NCBI GenBank assembly: GCA_025464585.1
Contig: JAODGL010000027.1
Coordinates: 1 to 14,955, forward strand
DNA: 14,955 nucleotides
Origin: Methanosarcinales archaeon
GTDB lineage: Archaea > Halobacteriota > Syntropharchaeia > Alkanophagales > Methanospirareceae
Reading direction: 5' to 3'
In this document: positions 1 to 5,895 of the stretch, in pieces
Position numbering within the stretch: position 1 is the stretch's first letter
Layout of the letters: each line of letters begins with the position of its first letter
Notes under the pieces: generated by a model
Seen by the model: only the letters and a program-made list of their open reading frames with translations
Database searches by the model: none
Told to the model about the DNA's origin: nothing
Translations under genes and position numbers: made by a program

Positions 1-1
1 C

Positions 2-355
2 CTGAAAAATCTGAAATTAAAGATGGAGAATAATGGAATTCATAAAAAAATATACATAATGCAGTCCAATGGTGGAATAATGACTGAAGGAGTTGGGCTT
101 TTGGTAGCTGATATGAGGCATGATTTTTCCTTAACCAGGATAGAAAGGCTTGATTATGTAGATATTGAATTTATGGAAAGTATCTGGGAAGGACTCGAAA
201 GGGAAGCAATTAAGACCCTAAAAGAGGAAGATATATTATTAAACAGGTCCATAGATATGAGGTATCAGGGGCAGTCCTTTGAGATAAATGTTAAAGCTTC
301 AAAGGATGGATTGGAAAAAGATTTTAAAGAGGAACATATCCCCTATTTATTATAA
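2..355 (+). pseudogene. Degraded hyuA (hydantoinase A / acetone carboxylase beta family), 3' remnant
   Basis: The frame is open from base 2, so the remnant continues to the left of the window. HyuA proteins are ATP-dependent subunits that, with HyuB, hydrolyse 5-oxoproline or hydantoins or carboxylate acetone. Two family segments are visible: the phosphate-binding stretch around IMQSNGG (bases about 55-78) and the C-terminal stretch GLLVADMRHDF plus SIDMRYQGQSFEI (about 95-290). In intact proteins of roughly 650-700 residues these lie several hundred residues apart. Here they are nearly adjacent, so the ATPase core has been deleted. The frame stops at 355, before the usual end of HyuA, and HyuB-like coding begins in another frame. 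I read this as a dead gene. An assembly error would have to produce several separate deletions to mimic it. Confidence 0.8.
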
Positions 356-1073
356 GGGAAATATAGTGGCGTTTCGTGCAAACAGGGCACATCATGCAGA
401 TGTTGGTGGGGTTTCCCCGGGAAGCATGAGTGGGAATGCAACAGAGATAATCCAGGAGGGTCTGAGGATTCCACCCGTAAAGCTATATGAAAGAGGAAGA
501 CCAAATGATGGGATATTAAAATTGATTCTTGCAAATACCAGAACGCCTAAAGAGAGGGCTGGAGACCTGAGAGCGCAAGTAGCTGCAAATCTGATTGCAG
601 GAAGGAGATTTTTTGAGCTCATAAATAAATATGGTCTGGATACAGTTATAGAGTATATAGAAGAGCTTATGAACTATTCAGAAAGGAGGACAAAGCTTGA
701 GATTGAGGAGATACCAGACGGTCAGTATGAATTTTCCGATATATGGAGGGTGATGGTGTTGAGGATAGAGTGTTTAAAATCCATGTGAATCTCACTGTAA
801 AAGGAAAGGACATGAAGTTTGACTTTTCAGAGACAGATAAACAGGCAAAGGGTCCAATTACGGATAGAAAAGTATGCCTTAAGGGAGAACACAGGGGGGC
901 TTGGTAAATATCGGGGAGGCTGTGGGATAGAAAGAAGGATAAAGCTTTTGGCAAATGAGATGAAGGTATCAATCCTTGCAGAAAGGCATGTCCTAAGCCC
1001 CTATGGTCTGAAAGGGGGCATGGAGGGCACATGTGGTGAGAGTTACATCCTTAGGAAGGGGAAAAAGATATAA
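343..1073 (+). pseudogene. Degraded hyuB (hydantoinase B / acetone carboxylase alpha family)
   Basis: HyuB-like coding is split over two frames. Bases 343 to about 750 give YKGNIVAFRANRAHHADVGG, GSMSGNATEI and EGLRIPPVKLYERG, all hallmarks of the HyuB N-terminal half. From about 750 the homology shifts one frame (DGVEDRVFKIHVNLTVKGKD, then FDFSETD) and ends at a stop near 906. The first frame then resumes with TGGLGKYRGGCGIERR, AERHVLSPYGLKGG and a stop at 1071-1073, which is the HyuB C-terminus. The first 70-100 residues and about 200 central residues are missing. The order matches an ancestral hyuA-hyuB operon. Frameshifts plus deletions make function very unlikely. The family assignment is from motif recognition only. 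Confidence 0.82.
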
Positions 1074-1088
1074 AAGTGGACTCCTTAT

Positions 1089-1110
1089 CAAAATTTGTTA
1101 AAATTTGTTC
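1089..1110. repeat. Short tandem repeat, AAAATTTGTT twice
   Basis: Two adjacent copies of the ten-base unit AAAATTTGTT lie in the small gap between the hyuB remnant and the convergent glyS gene; the last bases reach the glyS stop codon. No function is evident. It may help end transcription because it is AT-rich and sits between convergent units. Confidence 0.5.
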
Positions 1111-2557
1111 ACAATGCAACCACCAACACATCTTTTACTTCCCCTATCGGAACCCTAACTTGCTTCATTGTATCCCTTTCCCTTATTGTCACCGTATCAT
1201 CCTCCAGCGTTTCATAATCTATGGTAATGCAATAAGGCGTGCCTATCTCATCCTGACGCCGATACCTCCTGCCAATACTGCCTGAATCGTCATATTCAAC
1301 GAATATTGACTCATTCCTTAACTGCTGGAATACCTCCCTTGCTTTGTTCTTCAATTCATCTCGGTTAAGCAACGGGAAAACAGCCGCTATTATCGGCGCT
1401 ATCTCGTTTTTAAACCTCAACACTTTTCTCTTTTCTTTTCCCACTTGCTCTTCGTAAAAAGAACTTTCCAACAGGGCATAAATTATCCGGTCTATTCCAT
1501 ACGAGGGTTCAATCACATGCGGTATTACCTTTGCCTTCTCTGCTTCACCCTCTCGGGCTTGCATCTGGACATGCACGCCCATATCTGTATTCGAATGTGA
1601 TGCATGTGACGAAAGGTCATAATCTCCTCTATCCGCCACACCCACAATCTCCATCCATCCATATCTGTCGCTAAAGAACTCCGCATCCCAGCAATCCCTC
1701 GCATAATGCGCCATCTCATCCTGCCTATGCTGCCTGAATCTAAGTTTATCCTGCGGAATGCCTATTCTCTCCAGAAATTCCTCTACCTTCGCTATGTGAT
1801 AGCCCAGATACTCATTTGCAATTATCCCGCTCCTTACTGCTTCCTCTACACTCTTTTCTCCTTCTTCTCCATCATTTGGAACAAACCATAGCTTCCTATC
1901 CTTTACCTCATCAAACCTCGGATGGTCGTTTTTCTCGCCCGGGACTACAAAAACCTCCGCCTCTGCCATTGTGAACTCACGCAGCCGAATAAGGCTCTTC
2001 CTTGGTGAAATCTCGTTCCTATACGCCTTTCCTATTTGTATCACACCAAAGGGCAACTTATCCCGGTTGAACCGCAGCAATCGTTGGAAATTGAGGAAAA
2101 TACCCTGCGCTGTCTCCGGTCTCAGATAACCTTCGCTTTTCTTTTGCGCTTCTTCATCCCTTTCTCCCTTTGGCACGCCTATTCTCGTCTGGAACATCAG
2201 ATTGAACTCCCCTGCTGATTCAAGCTCTCCACCGCATTCAGGGCATTTCTCATGCACATCTACACCTTCACTCACACGAAAAAAACTCTTGCAGTGCTTG
2301 CACACCACAGCCCTATCGGTAAAACTCTCTAAGTGTCCAGATGCCTCAAATATCTCCCCCGGAGCTACGTTCGTCGTTTCTATCTCATAAAAGCCTTCTT
2401 TCAAATAAAAATTCCTCCATGCCTCTTCCACCCTCCTCTTCAGCATCGCACCCAAAGGACCGTAGTCATAGAAGCCAGCTGCACCTCCGTATATCTCGAA
2501 AGACAGCCACAAGAATCCTCTTCTACGTGCAAGTTCTGCTATTCCGTCTCTGCTCAT
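1109..2557 (-). CDS. glyS: Glycyl-tRNA synthetase, archaeal/eukaryotic alpha2 type
   Basis: Charges tRNA-Gly with glycine using ATP in the cytoplasm; a homodimeric class II synthetase. In the 482-residue product, motif 1 lies near residues 33-55, a Cys4 zinc knuckle at C86-x2-C89 and C105-x2-C108, and the LRPETAQGIF glycine/ATP-site segment at 145-154. Motif 2 (GKAYRNEISPR) lies at 176-186, motif 3 (EPSYGIDRI) at 350-358, and the HGTP anticodon-binding domain at about 385-482. All catalytic motifs look intact. It is short: as I recall, archaeal GlyRS usually has about 550-600 residues, so the inserted regions appear reduced and the size approaches bacterial alpha2 enzymes. It is the last gene of the minus-strand group but lies 131 bases after the preceding gene, with TATA-like sequence in that gap, so it may also have its own promoter. 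Confidence 0.95.
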   Translation of the reverse strand: MSRDGIAELARRRGFLWLSFEIYGGAAGFYDYGPLGAMLKRRVEEAWRNFYLKEGFYEIETTNVAPGEIFEASGHLESFTDRAVVCKHCKSFFRVSEGVDVHEKCPECGGELESAGEFNLMFQTRIGVPKGERDEEAQKKSEGYLRPETAQGIFLNFQRLLRFNRDKLPFGVIQIGKAYRNEISPRKSLIRLREFTMAEAEVFVVPGEKNDHPRFDEVKDRKLWFVPNDGEEGEKSVEEAVRSGIIANEYLGYHIAKVEEFLERIGIPQDKLRFRQHRQDEMAHYARDCWDAEFFSDRYGWMEIVGVADRGDYDLSSHASHSNTDMGVHVQMQAREGEAEKAKVIPHVIEPSYGIDRIIYALLESSFYEEQVGKEKRKVLRFKNEIAPIIAAVFPLLNRDELKNKAREVFQQLRNESIFVEYDDSGSIGRRYRRQDEIGTPYCITIDYETLEDDTVTIRERDTMKQVRVPIGEVKDVLVVAL

Positions 2558-2610
2558 TTCTCGTTGTAAAGTATAACTCTTTTTCTATAAGACACAGATT
2601 TACACACAAC

Positions 2611-2629
2611 CTTTCTTTAGAAAAGAAAG
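2611..2629. repeat. Perfect inverted repeat, 8-bp arms, 3-nt loop
   Basis: CTTTCTTT and AAAGAAAG flank AGA in the 131-base gap between the 149-residue protein gene and glyS on the minus strand. It may be a weak terminator for the upstream gene or a control element for glyS. There is no adjacent long T tract on the minus strand, so I do not call it a terminator. A TATA-like CTTATAGAAA (minus strand, near 2582-2591) lies about 30 bases before the glyS start. Confidence 0.4.
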
Positions 2630-2688
2630 CTTGACCAAAGAAACGTGTTTTTGGTAAAACTTTTTTCTAATCTTTTTTGCTTTCCGCG

Positions 2689-3138
2689 CTACTCTATCCT
2701 CGCCTCCTCCTTTATCTTCGCCCACTGCTTGTTCCCATCTCTAAGCTCTGCACTCCCTAACAGCGCTAATTCTATCGCTTTAGCGATATGCTCCCTTTGC
2801 CTATCTGTTAAATAAACCAAAGATTCTCTGTACGAATCCTCAAAATATCTGAGCCCTTTCACAAGGTGCTCATGCATCTCTTTAAACCGGTCTGGCGCCT
2901 TAATATACTCAGCCTCGCTGAGTGTACTCTTCGTAGCATCTCCACACTTTCTCATCTCCTTTTCATATTTACTCTCTGCGATTTTCTCCCAGAAGAAATC
3001 ATGCATCACTACTATGCCATCTATAACGGATGTTATTTCACCCAGCAGGTCGGAACAACTCATCAGATAAAATTTTTCATCTTCGTTCATCTCATATCGC
3101 GTTCTTCGCTGTTTGAAAAGCCCGCCAAAAAAACTCAT
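2689..3138 (-). CDS. Uncharacterised helical protein, 149 aa
   Basis: I do not recognise this protein. It begins with a short hydrophobic stretch (MSFFGGLF) followed by a basic patch (KQRRTR). The remainder looks almost entirely alpha-helical and strongly charged, with hydrophobic spacing that suggests a helical bundle. It has no signal peptide, no clear membrane span and only two cysteines (about residues 28 and 65). The start is supported by a ribosome-binding site reading GAGGGGAT immediately upstream on the minus strand. The gene begins 13 bases after the stop of the four-CBS protein gene, so the two are almost certainly co-transcribed and may work together. Composition resembles the neighbours, so there is no sign of recent transfer. 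It is probably a real cytoplasmic or membrane-peripheral protein of a lineage-restricted family. Confidence 0.8.
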   Translation of the reverse strand: MSFFGGLFKQRRTRYEMNEDEKFYLMSCSDLLGEITSVIDGIVVMHDFFWEKIAESKYEKEMRKCGDATKSTLSEAEYIKAPDRFKEMHEHLVKGLRYFEDSYRESLVYLTDRQREHIAKAIELALLGSAELRDGNKQWAKIKEEARIE

Positions 3139-3151
3139 TTCTATCCCCTCC

Positions 3152-4009
3152 TTATACCAAAACCTTCAGCAGGTCCCTATCGAGTAGAATGCCGGTCAAT
3201 TTACCCCTTGTAGAGACAACAGGAAGCTGATCGAACTTATTTTCGCTCATCTTCGCCGCACATTCACTCACTTCACAATTACGAGTCGCTGTAACCACCT
3301 CCCTTACCATTACCTCCCTCACAAGCTTATCAGGTAATTTCATCTTTGACACACCGTAATACAATTTCATCGTATCTCTCATCCCCTCCCATGTCCATTC
3401 ATCTTCGTCAGCACCTAAAGATAGGTCAGAATGCTCAGTTTCATCCTCTATCGCCGCAGCATTTATCAAATCACGGTCTGTTATCAGTCCAACCAGTTCG
3501 AGTTCCAAATTCAGAACTGGAACTGCTTTTACCCGCCCAAGCTCCATTATTCGGCCTGCAACGGATAGAGGCGTTTCATCCCATATTGCTATGGTCTTAT
3601 CTCCCATGTAATTACCTACGGGCGCCTTATAGCCCCTCTCCGCTATTTTCCTGACGATGTCAGCCACTGTGATTATCCCAACAAGCCTCTCTTCCTCCAC
3701 CACGGGTAAACGGCGAATTCTATACGAGAGGATTTTCCTCGCCGCTTCCGCAATGGTAGCTTCTGGACCGATTGTAATCGGATTTCTACTCATCAATAGC
3801 GCTATTTGCTCCTCATCGGGATTTCTTAGCAAATCCTGTCTCGTAACTACGCCCACTACCTTCCCTTCTTTAACAACCGGAACCCCTGAGATGTACCTCT
3901 CTTTGCATATCTCCATTATCTCCTCTCGCGTACCCGGCACTGTCACGTAAGCGACATCTTCTATCATTATATCCCTGATTTTTATTTGCTCCCCTTCCCT
4001 CTCCTTCAT
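3152..4009 (-). CDS. Protein with four CBS domains
   Basis: CBS domains pair into Bateman modules that usually bind adenosyl ligands such as AMP, ATP or SAM. The 285-residue product is essentially four CBS units: about residues 10-62, 70-122, 131-184 and 227-284. Each carries the typical pattern of a hydrophobic strand, a G/P-V-P or L-P-V-V turn, and a terminal D-L or D-I helix (GVPVVKEGKVVGVVTRQDL, LPVVEEERLVGIITVADI, AVPVLN...LVGLITDRDL, LPVVSTRGKLTGILLDRDL). A charged acidic linker of about 40 residues separates units three and four. No catalytic or DNA-binding domain is attached, so it is probably a stand-alone energy or nucleotide sensor. It lies between a translation-factor-like gene and a 149-residue unknown. 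The ligand cannot be told from sequence. Confidence 0.93.
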   Translation of the reverse strand: MKEREGEQIKIRDIMIEDVAYVTVPGTREEIMEICKERYISGVPVVKEGKVVGVVTRQDLLRNPDEEQIALLMSRNPITIGPEATIAEAARKILSYRIRRLPVVEEERLVGIITVADIVRKIAERGYKAPVGNYMGDKTIAIWDETPLSVAGRIMELGRVKAVPVLNLELELVGLITDRDLINAAAIEDETEHSDLSLGADEDEWTWEGMRDTMKLYYGVSKMKLPDKLVREVMVREVVTATRNCEVSECAAKMSENKFDQLPVVSTRGKLTGILLDRDLLKVLV

Positions 4010-4059
4010 TTTGCTTCACTTCTTTATGACTTTCACCAGCACCGCAAAACCACTGCTCG

Positions 4060-4317
4060 TTATTCTATTATTTTGTACACGTTATCATGTACCCTTACCC
4101 TATCTTTCACTTTCAGCCCTATTGACTGCCCACTACTGGCAAGCTCAACTTTTTCATTCTCTATCTCCATTGACTCCACAACCTGCTCGAACGATGTTGT
4201 AGCTCCCTCTATTCTTATCCTGTCCCCGACTCTTATATCATCGCTCAACTCTATCACCGCAACGTCTATCTTCGAGAAAAAATGCGTAATTTTCCCTATC
4301 AACTTCTTCTCAGCCAT
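4060..4317 (-). CDS. Small translation-elongation-factor-like protein (EF-Tu domain II type beta-barrel)
   Basis: The 85-residue product resembles the second beta-barrel domain of translational GTPases with no GTPase domain attached. Features are IGKITHFFSKIDVAVIEL at 7-24, the turn GDRIRIEGATTSFEQVVESMEI at 32-53 (in EF-Tu/EF-1A this strand carries the VGRVE/VxSMQ pattern), and the closing VKDRVRVHDNVYKI. Stand-alone proteins of this kind are annotated as translation elongation factor-like in many archaea and some bacteria, but I know of no established function. The start follows a good ribosome-binding site (GGGGGAT). The gene begins 31 bases after aIF5A, so co-transcription is likely and a ribosome-associated role is a reasonable inference. 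Confidence 0.85.
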   Translation of the reverse strand: MAEKKLIGKITHFFSKIDVAVIELSDDIRVGDRIRIEGATTSFEQVVESMEIENEKVELASSGQSIGLKVKDRVRVHDNVYKIIE

Positions 4318-4348
4318 TCTATCCCCCTTTTTTATTTCTGTTCCTTAC

Positions 4349-4738
4349 TCATTTCATATCTATTTTGTATTTCTCCTCATAACGTAAAAAGGGTATCTCC
4401 TTACCCGATTCAATCCGTCCCTTCTCCTTCAGCTCCCCGGGTATTCTTATTTCAATCGTTGAATAATCTTCCATATCCATTACTTGCGCTATGTCTCCCG
4501 AAACAGAAAGCACTTGACCACTCCTTCGCTCTATCACTGGCACGTATAACTTCGCAGTAACAGGCTGAATCGCCGTTCTTTTTTGCGAGTCAAACACACC
4601 AATCCCCTCTATCCTCGCTTTCGCCGCTCCATGCTTTCCAGGCTTTGAGGTCGTTATGCTCGTTATTGTGCACGGCTCTTCATCTAATACAACGTATTTC
4701 CCTTCTTTTAGCGTCCTCACCTCTGCTAGCTCCTTCAT
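4349..4738 (-). CDS. eif5A: Translation factor aIF5A
   Basis: Archaeal counterpart of eIF5A/EF-P, which binds the ribosomal E site and relieves stalling at difficult peptide bonds. It is active after deoxyhypusine/hypusine modification of one lysine. In the 129-residue product the modification loop TTSKPGKHGAAKAR lies at 29-42, and K35 in GKHG corresponds to the hypusinated lysine. The N-terminal SH3-like barrel covers about 1-66 and the C-terminal OB fold about 67-129. Length matches the family. The start follows AAGGGG on the minus strand, and a strong BRE/TATA lies about 55-70 bases further upstream, making this the first gene of the minus-strand group. Deoxyhypusine synthase is not in the window. 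Confidence 0.97.
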   Translation of the reverse strand: MKELAEVRTLKEGKYVVLDEEPCTITSITTSKPGKHGAAKARIEGIGVFDSQKRTAIQPVTAKLYVPVIERRSGQVLSVSGDIAQVMDMEDYSTIEIRIPGELKEKGRIESGKEIPFLRYEEKYKIDMK

Positions 4739-4790
4739 ATTTTATCTACCCCTTGTTTTTTTCTTTCCACTCTCTTAAATCTCCTTCTTT

Positions 4791-4807
4791 ATTTATATCT
4801 TTTTCGT
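4791..4807 (-). promoter_or_regulatory. Archaeal BRE/TATA promoter of the aIF5A group
   Basis: On the minus strand the sequence reads CGAAAAAGATATAAAT, a purine/A-rich BRE followed by a TATA box. It is centred about 57 bases before the aIF5A start, which predicts a 5' leader of about 25-35 nt containing the AAGGGG ribosome-binding site. It is the best promoter match in this half of the window. Confidence 0.75.
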
Positions 4808-4824
4808 TGATCTGCCGAAGATGA

Positions 4825-4844
4825 GAAAATAAAAAATAAATAAA
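4825..4844 (-). terminator. T-rich terminator after the 28-codon basic ORF
   Basis: On the minus strand the bases just after the small ORF's stop read TTTATTTATTTTTTATTTTC. Oligo-T tracts without a required hairpin are typical archaeal terminators. This one lies between the small ORF and the aIF5A promoter, which suggests the small ORF is its own transcription unit rather than part of the aIF5A leader. Confidence 0.6.
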
Positions 4845-4860
4845 GTGAAGAAGTAGAGGC

Positions 4861-4947
4861 TTACTTCTTATATCTCAGCTTTTTCCTTCTCTTCTTCAAC
4901 TTGTGCTTCCGCATCTTTGCCAGCTTTCTCTTCTTTCCACAGGGAAT
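4861..4947 (-). CDS. Tiny basic ribosomal-protein-like ORF (bS22/mS38, AURKAIP1/COX24-like), ATT start proposed
   Basis: A 28-codon frame too short for usual gene calling. It starts IPCGKKRKLAKM and ends RKKLRYKK; 16 of the 28 residues are Lys or Arg. The order of P-x-G-K-K-R-K, then K-M-x-x-H-K-x-K-K-R, matches what I remember of bacterial AURKAIP1/COX24-domain proteins (bS22 in mycobacteria, mitochondrial mS38), which sit in the small ribosomal subunit near the decoding region. The family-aligned first codon is ATT, a rare start. AGGTGGTGAT, a strong match to the anti-Shine-Dalgarno, ends five bases before it. An in-frame TGA lies three codons upstream, so the frame cannot extend further. 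The only ATG (4912-4914) would give 17 residues and has no ribosome-binding site. A TATA-like box lies upstream and a T-tract downstream. Family assignment is moderately confident; no translation evidence exists. Confidence 0.62.
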   Translation of the reverse strand: MPCGKKRKLAKMRKHKLKKRRKKLRYKK

Positions 4948-4952
4948 TTGAA

Positions 4953-4962
4953 ATCACCACCT
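4953..4962 (-). promoter_or_regulatory. Strong ribosome-binding site before an ATT codon
   Basis: The minus strand reads AGGTGGTGAT, whose GGTGAT pairs with the 16S 3' end. It sits five bases before the ATT at 4945-4947 and decides the start of the small basic ORF. A GTG-started alternative in the next frame would overlap this site and is less plausible. A TATA-like CAATATAATA lies near 4980-4989 on the minus strand. Confidence 0.6.
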
Positions 4963-5000
4963 TTCTTATTTTTTGTTTTATTATATTGAATCGATGCAAT

Positions 5001-5010
5001 AATATTTTAA
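5001..5010 (+). promoter_or_regulatory. Possible TATA box for the repeat-protein operon
   Basis: AATATTTTAA lies about 35-40 bases before the ATG at 5043, a fit to an archaeal TATA box with a short leader. The ribosome-binding site AAGGAAGGGGAG directly precedes the start. This gap of about 95 bases also serves the divergent small basic ORF. The match is short, so confidence is limited. Confidence 0.4.
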
Positions 5011-5042
5011 TGAAAGGATGATAAAGATGTAAGGAAGGGGAG

Positions 5043-5894
5043 ATGGGAAGGATAGAGAGGGCACCGGATTGGATACTGAAATATAAAGAAAGGTTAGATG
5101 AAGGAGCGATAGCAGTAGAGGATATCCTGGAAGCAGAGAACAAAACGAGGGAGAAGCCGATAAAGGTATCATCGGTGGCAAGAGCGATAAATGCAATGGG
5201 TTATCCAATTACGGGTTTGCGCAGGGAAAAGAAGGCGGAGCCTGTTAAAGAAAGAGCAGAGCGACGGGGACCGGATTGGTTGCAGAAATATCGCGAGGGG
5301 ATAGAGAAGGGGACGATAACAGTGGAGGATATTCTGGAAGCAGAGAACAAGATAAGGAAGGTGCCAATAAAGCTGATTACAGTGACGAGAGCGATAAACG
5401 CTATGGGTTATTCAATCGCGGGTTTGCGCAGGGAAAAGAAGGCGGAGCCTGTTAAAGAAAGAGCAGAGCGGCGGGGACCGGATTGGTTGCAGAAATATCG
5501 CGAGGGGATAGAGAAGGGGACGATAACGGTGGAGGATATTATGGAAGCAGAGAACAAGATAAGAAAGGTGCCAATAAAGCTGTCCACAGTGACAAGAGCG
5601 ATAAACACTATGGGCTATCCAGTTACAGGTTTGCGAAGAGAGAAAAAGGAAGCAGTGGAAAAAGCGGAAAAACCGAAGAAAGCAGTGAGTGCAGCAGAAG
5701 CAGTTGATTATTCAGCCAGCATTGGTAAAATATCGAAAGAGACGGAGAAAAGATTTAAAGCTATTAAGAAGAGCTGGGAGAAAGATTTGAATAAATCCTT
5801 ACATAATGACTATTTCGTAAATATACTCCTTGCGTTAGCAAAGCTCGTTGAGCATGGGAAAACACTTACATTTGCTCCAGCAACTAAGGAATAA
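5043..5894 (+). CDS. Protein with three tandem 69-aa repeats, function unknown
   Basis: I do not recognise the family. The 283-residue product has three copies of a 69-residue unit, starting at PDW residues 8, 77 and 146. Each holds PDW-x2-KY-x(5)-G, a helix VEDI-L/M-EAENK, and a helix-turn-helix-like stretch (PIK-x(3)-V-x-RAIN-x-MGY-x(3)-GLRREKK), followed by a basic, charged linker. The second and third copies differ at about six of the first 54 residues. From residue about 200 there is a Lys/Ala-rich linker, then a unique helical C-terminus (about 228-283). The RAIN-x-MGY segment resembles recognition helices of winged-helix proteins, so DNA or RNA binding is a reasonable guess, not a finding. 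There is no signal peptide or membrane span. It is the first gene of the plus-strand run, one base ahead of the ATP-grasp gene. Confidence 0.85.
   Translation: MGRIERAPDWILKYKERLDEGAIAVEDILEAENKTREKPIKVSSVARAINAMGYPITGLRREKKAEPVKERAERRGPDWLQKYREGIEKGTITVEDILEAENKIRKVPIKLITVTRAINAMGYSIAGLRREKKAEPVKERAERRGPDWLQKYREGIEKGTITVEDIMEAENKIRKVPIKLSTVTRAINTMGYPVTGLRREKKEAVEKAEKPKKAVSAAEAVDYSASIGKISKETEKRFKAIKKSWEKDLNKSLHNDYFVNILLALAKLVEHGKTLTFAPATKE
5064..5651 (+). repeat. Three in-frame 207-bp tandem repeats
   Basis: The unit begins at 5064, 5271 and 5478, a period of exactly 207 bases (69 codons). Copies two and three are near-identical at DNA level over more than 150 bases (for example 5271-5390 versus 5478-5597, with only a few substitutions). 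The linker segment at about 5213-5285 is also almost identical to 5420-5492. Copy one is more diverged. This implies a recent in-frame duplication or gene conversion between units two and three. Confidence 0.9.
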
Positions 5895-5895
5895 G

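Noticed and set aside
288..788. A 166-codon plus-strand frame considered as an intact gene
   Set aside because: Its first 20 codons overlap the hyuA remnant in another frame and its last codons leave HyuB homology at a frameshift near 750; it is one fragment of the hyuB pseudogene.
2611..2629. The hairpin upstream of glyS considered as a T-box or other riboswitch
   Set aside because: It is an isolated 19-base stem without the T-box bulge sequence or any complex leader structure, and T-boxes are not expected in archaea.
4868..5143. A 91-codon minus-strand frame with a Glu/Lys-rich end
   Set aside because: Its 5' half is antisense to the well-supported repeat-protein gene, and its acidic tail is the frame-shadow of the basic 28-codon ORF, which has the better ribosome-binding site and family resemblance.
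5064..5651. Regular repeats considered as a CRISPR array
   Set aside because: The units are 207 bases, contiguous, without spacers, and encode a continuous protein frame.
5848..5895. An upstream ATG that would extend the ATP-grasp protein by 16 residues
   Set aside because: It overlaps the preceding coding region by 47 bases; the ATG at 5896 has AAGGA in front, is one base past the upstream stop and begins at the family's N-terminal strand.
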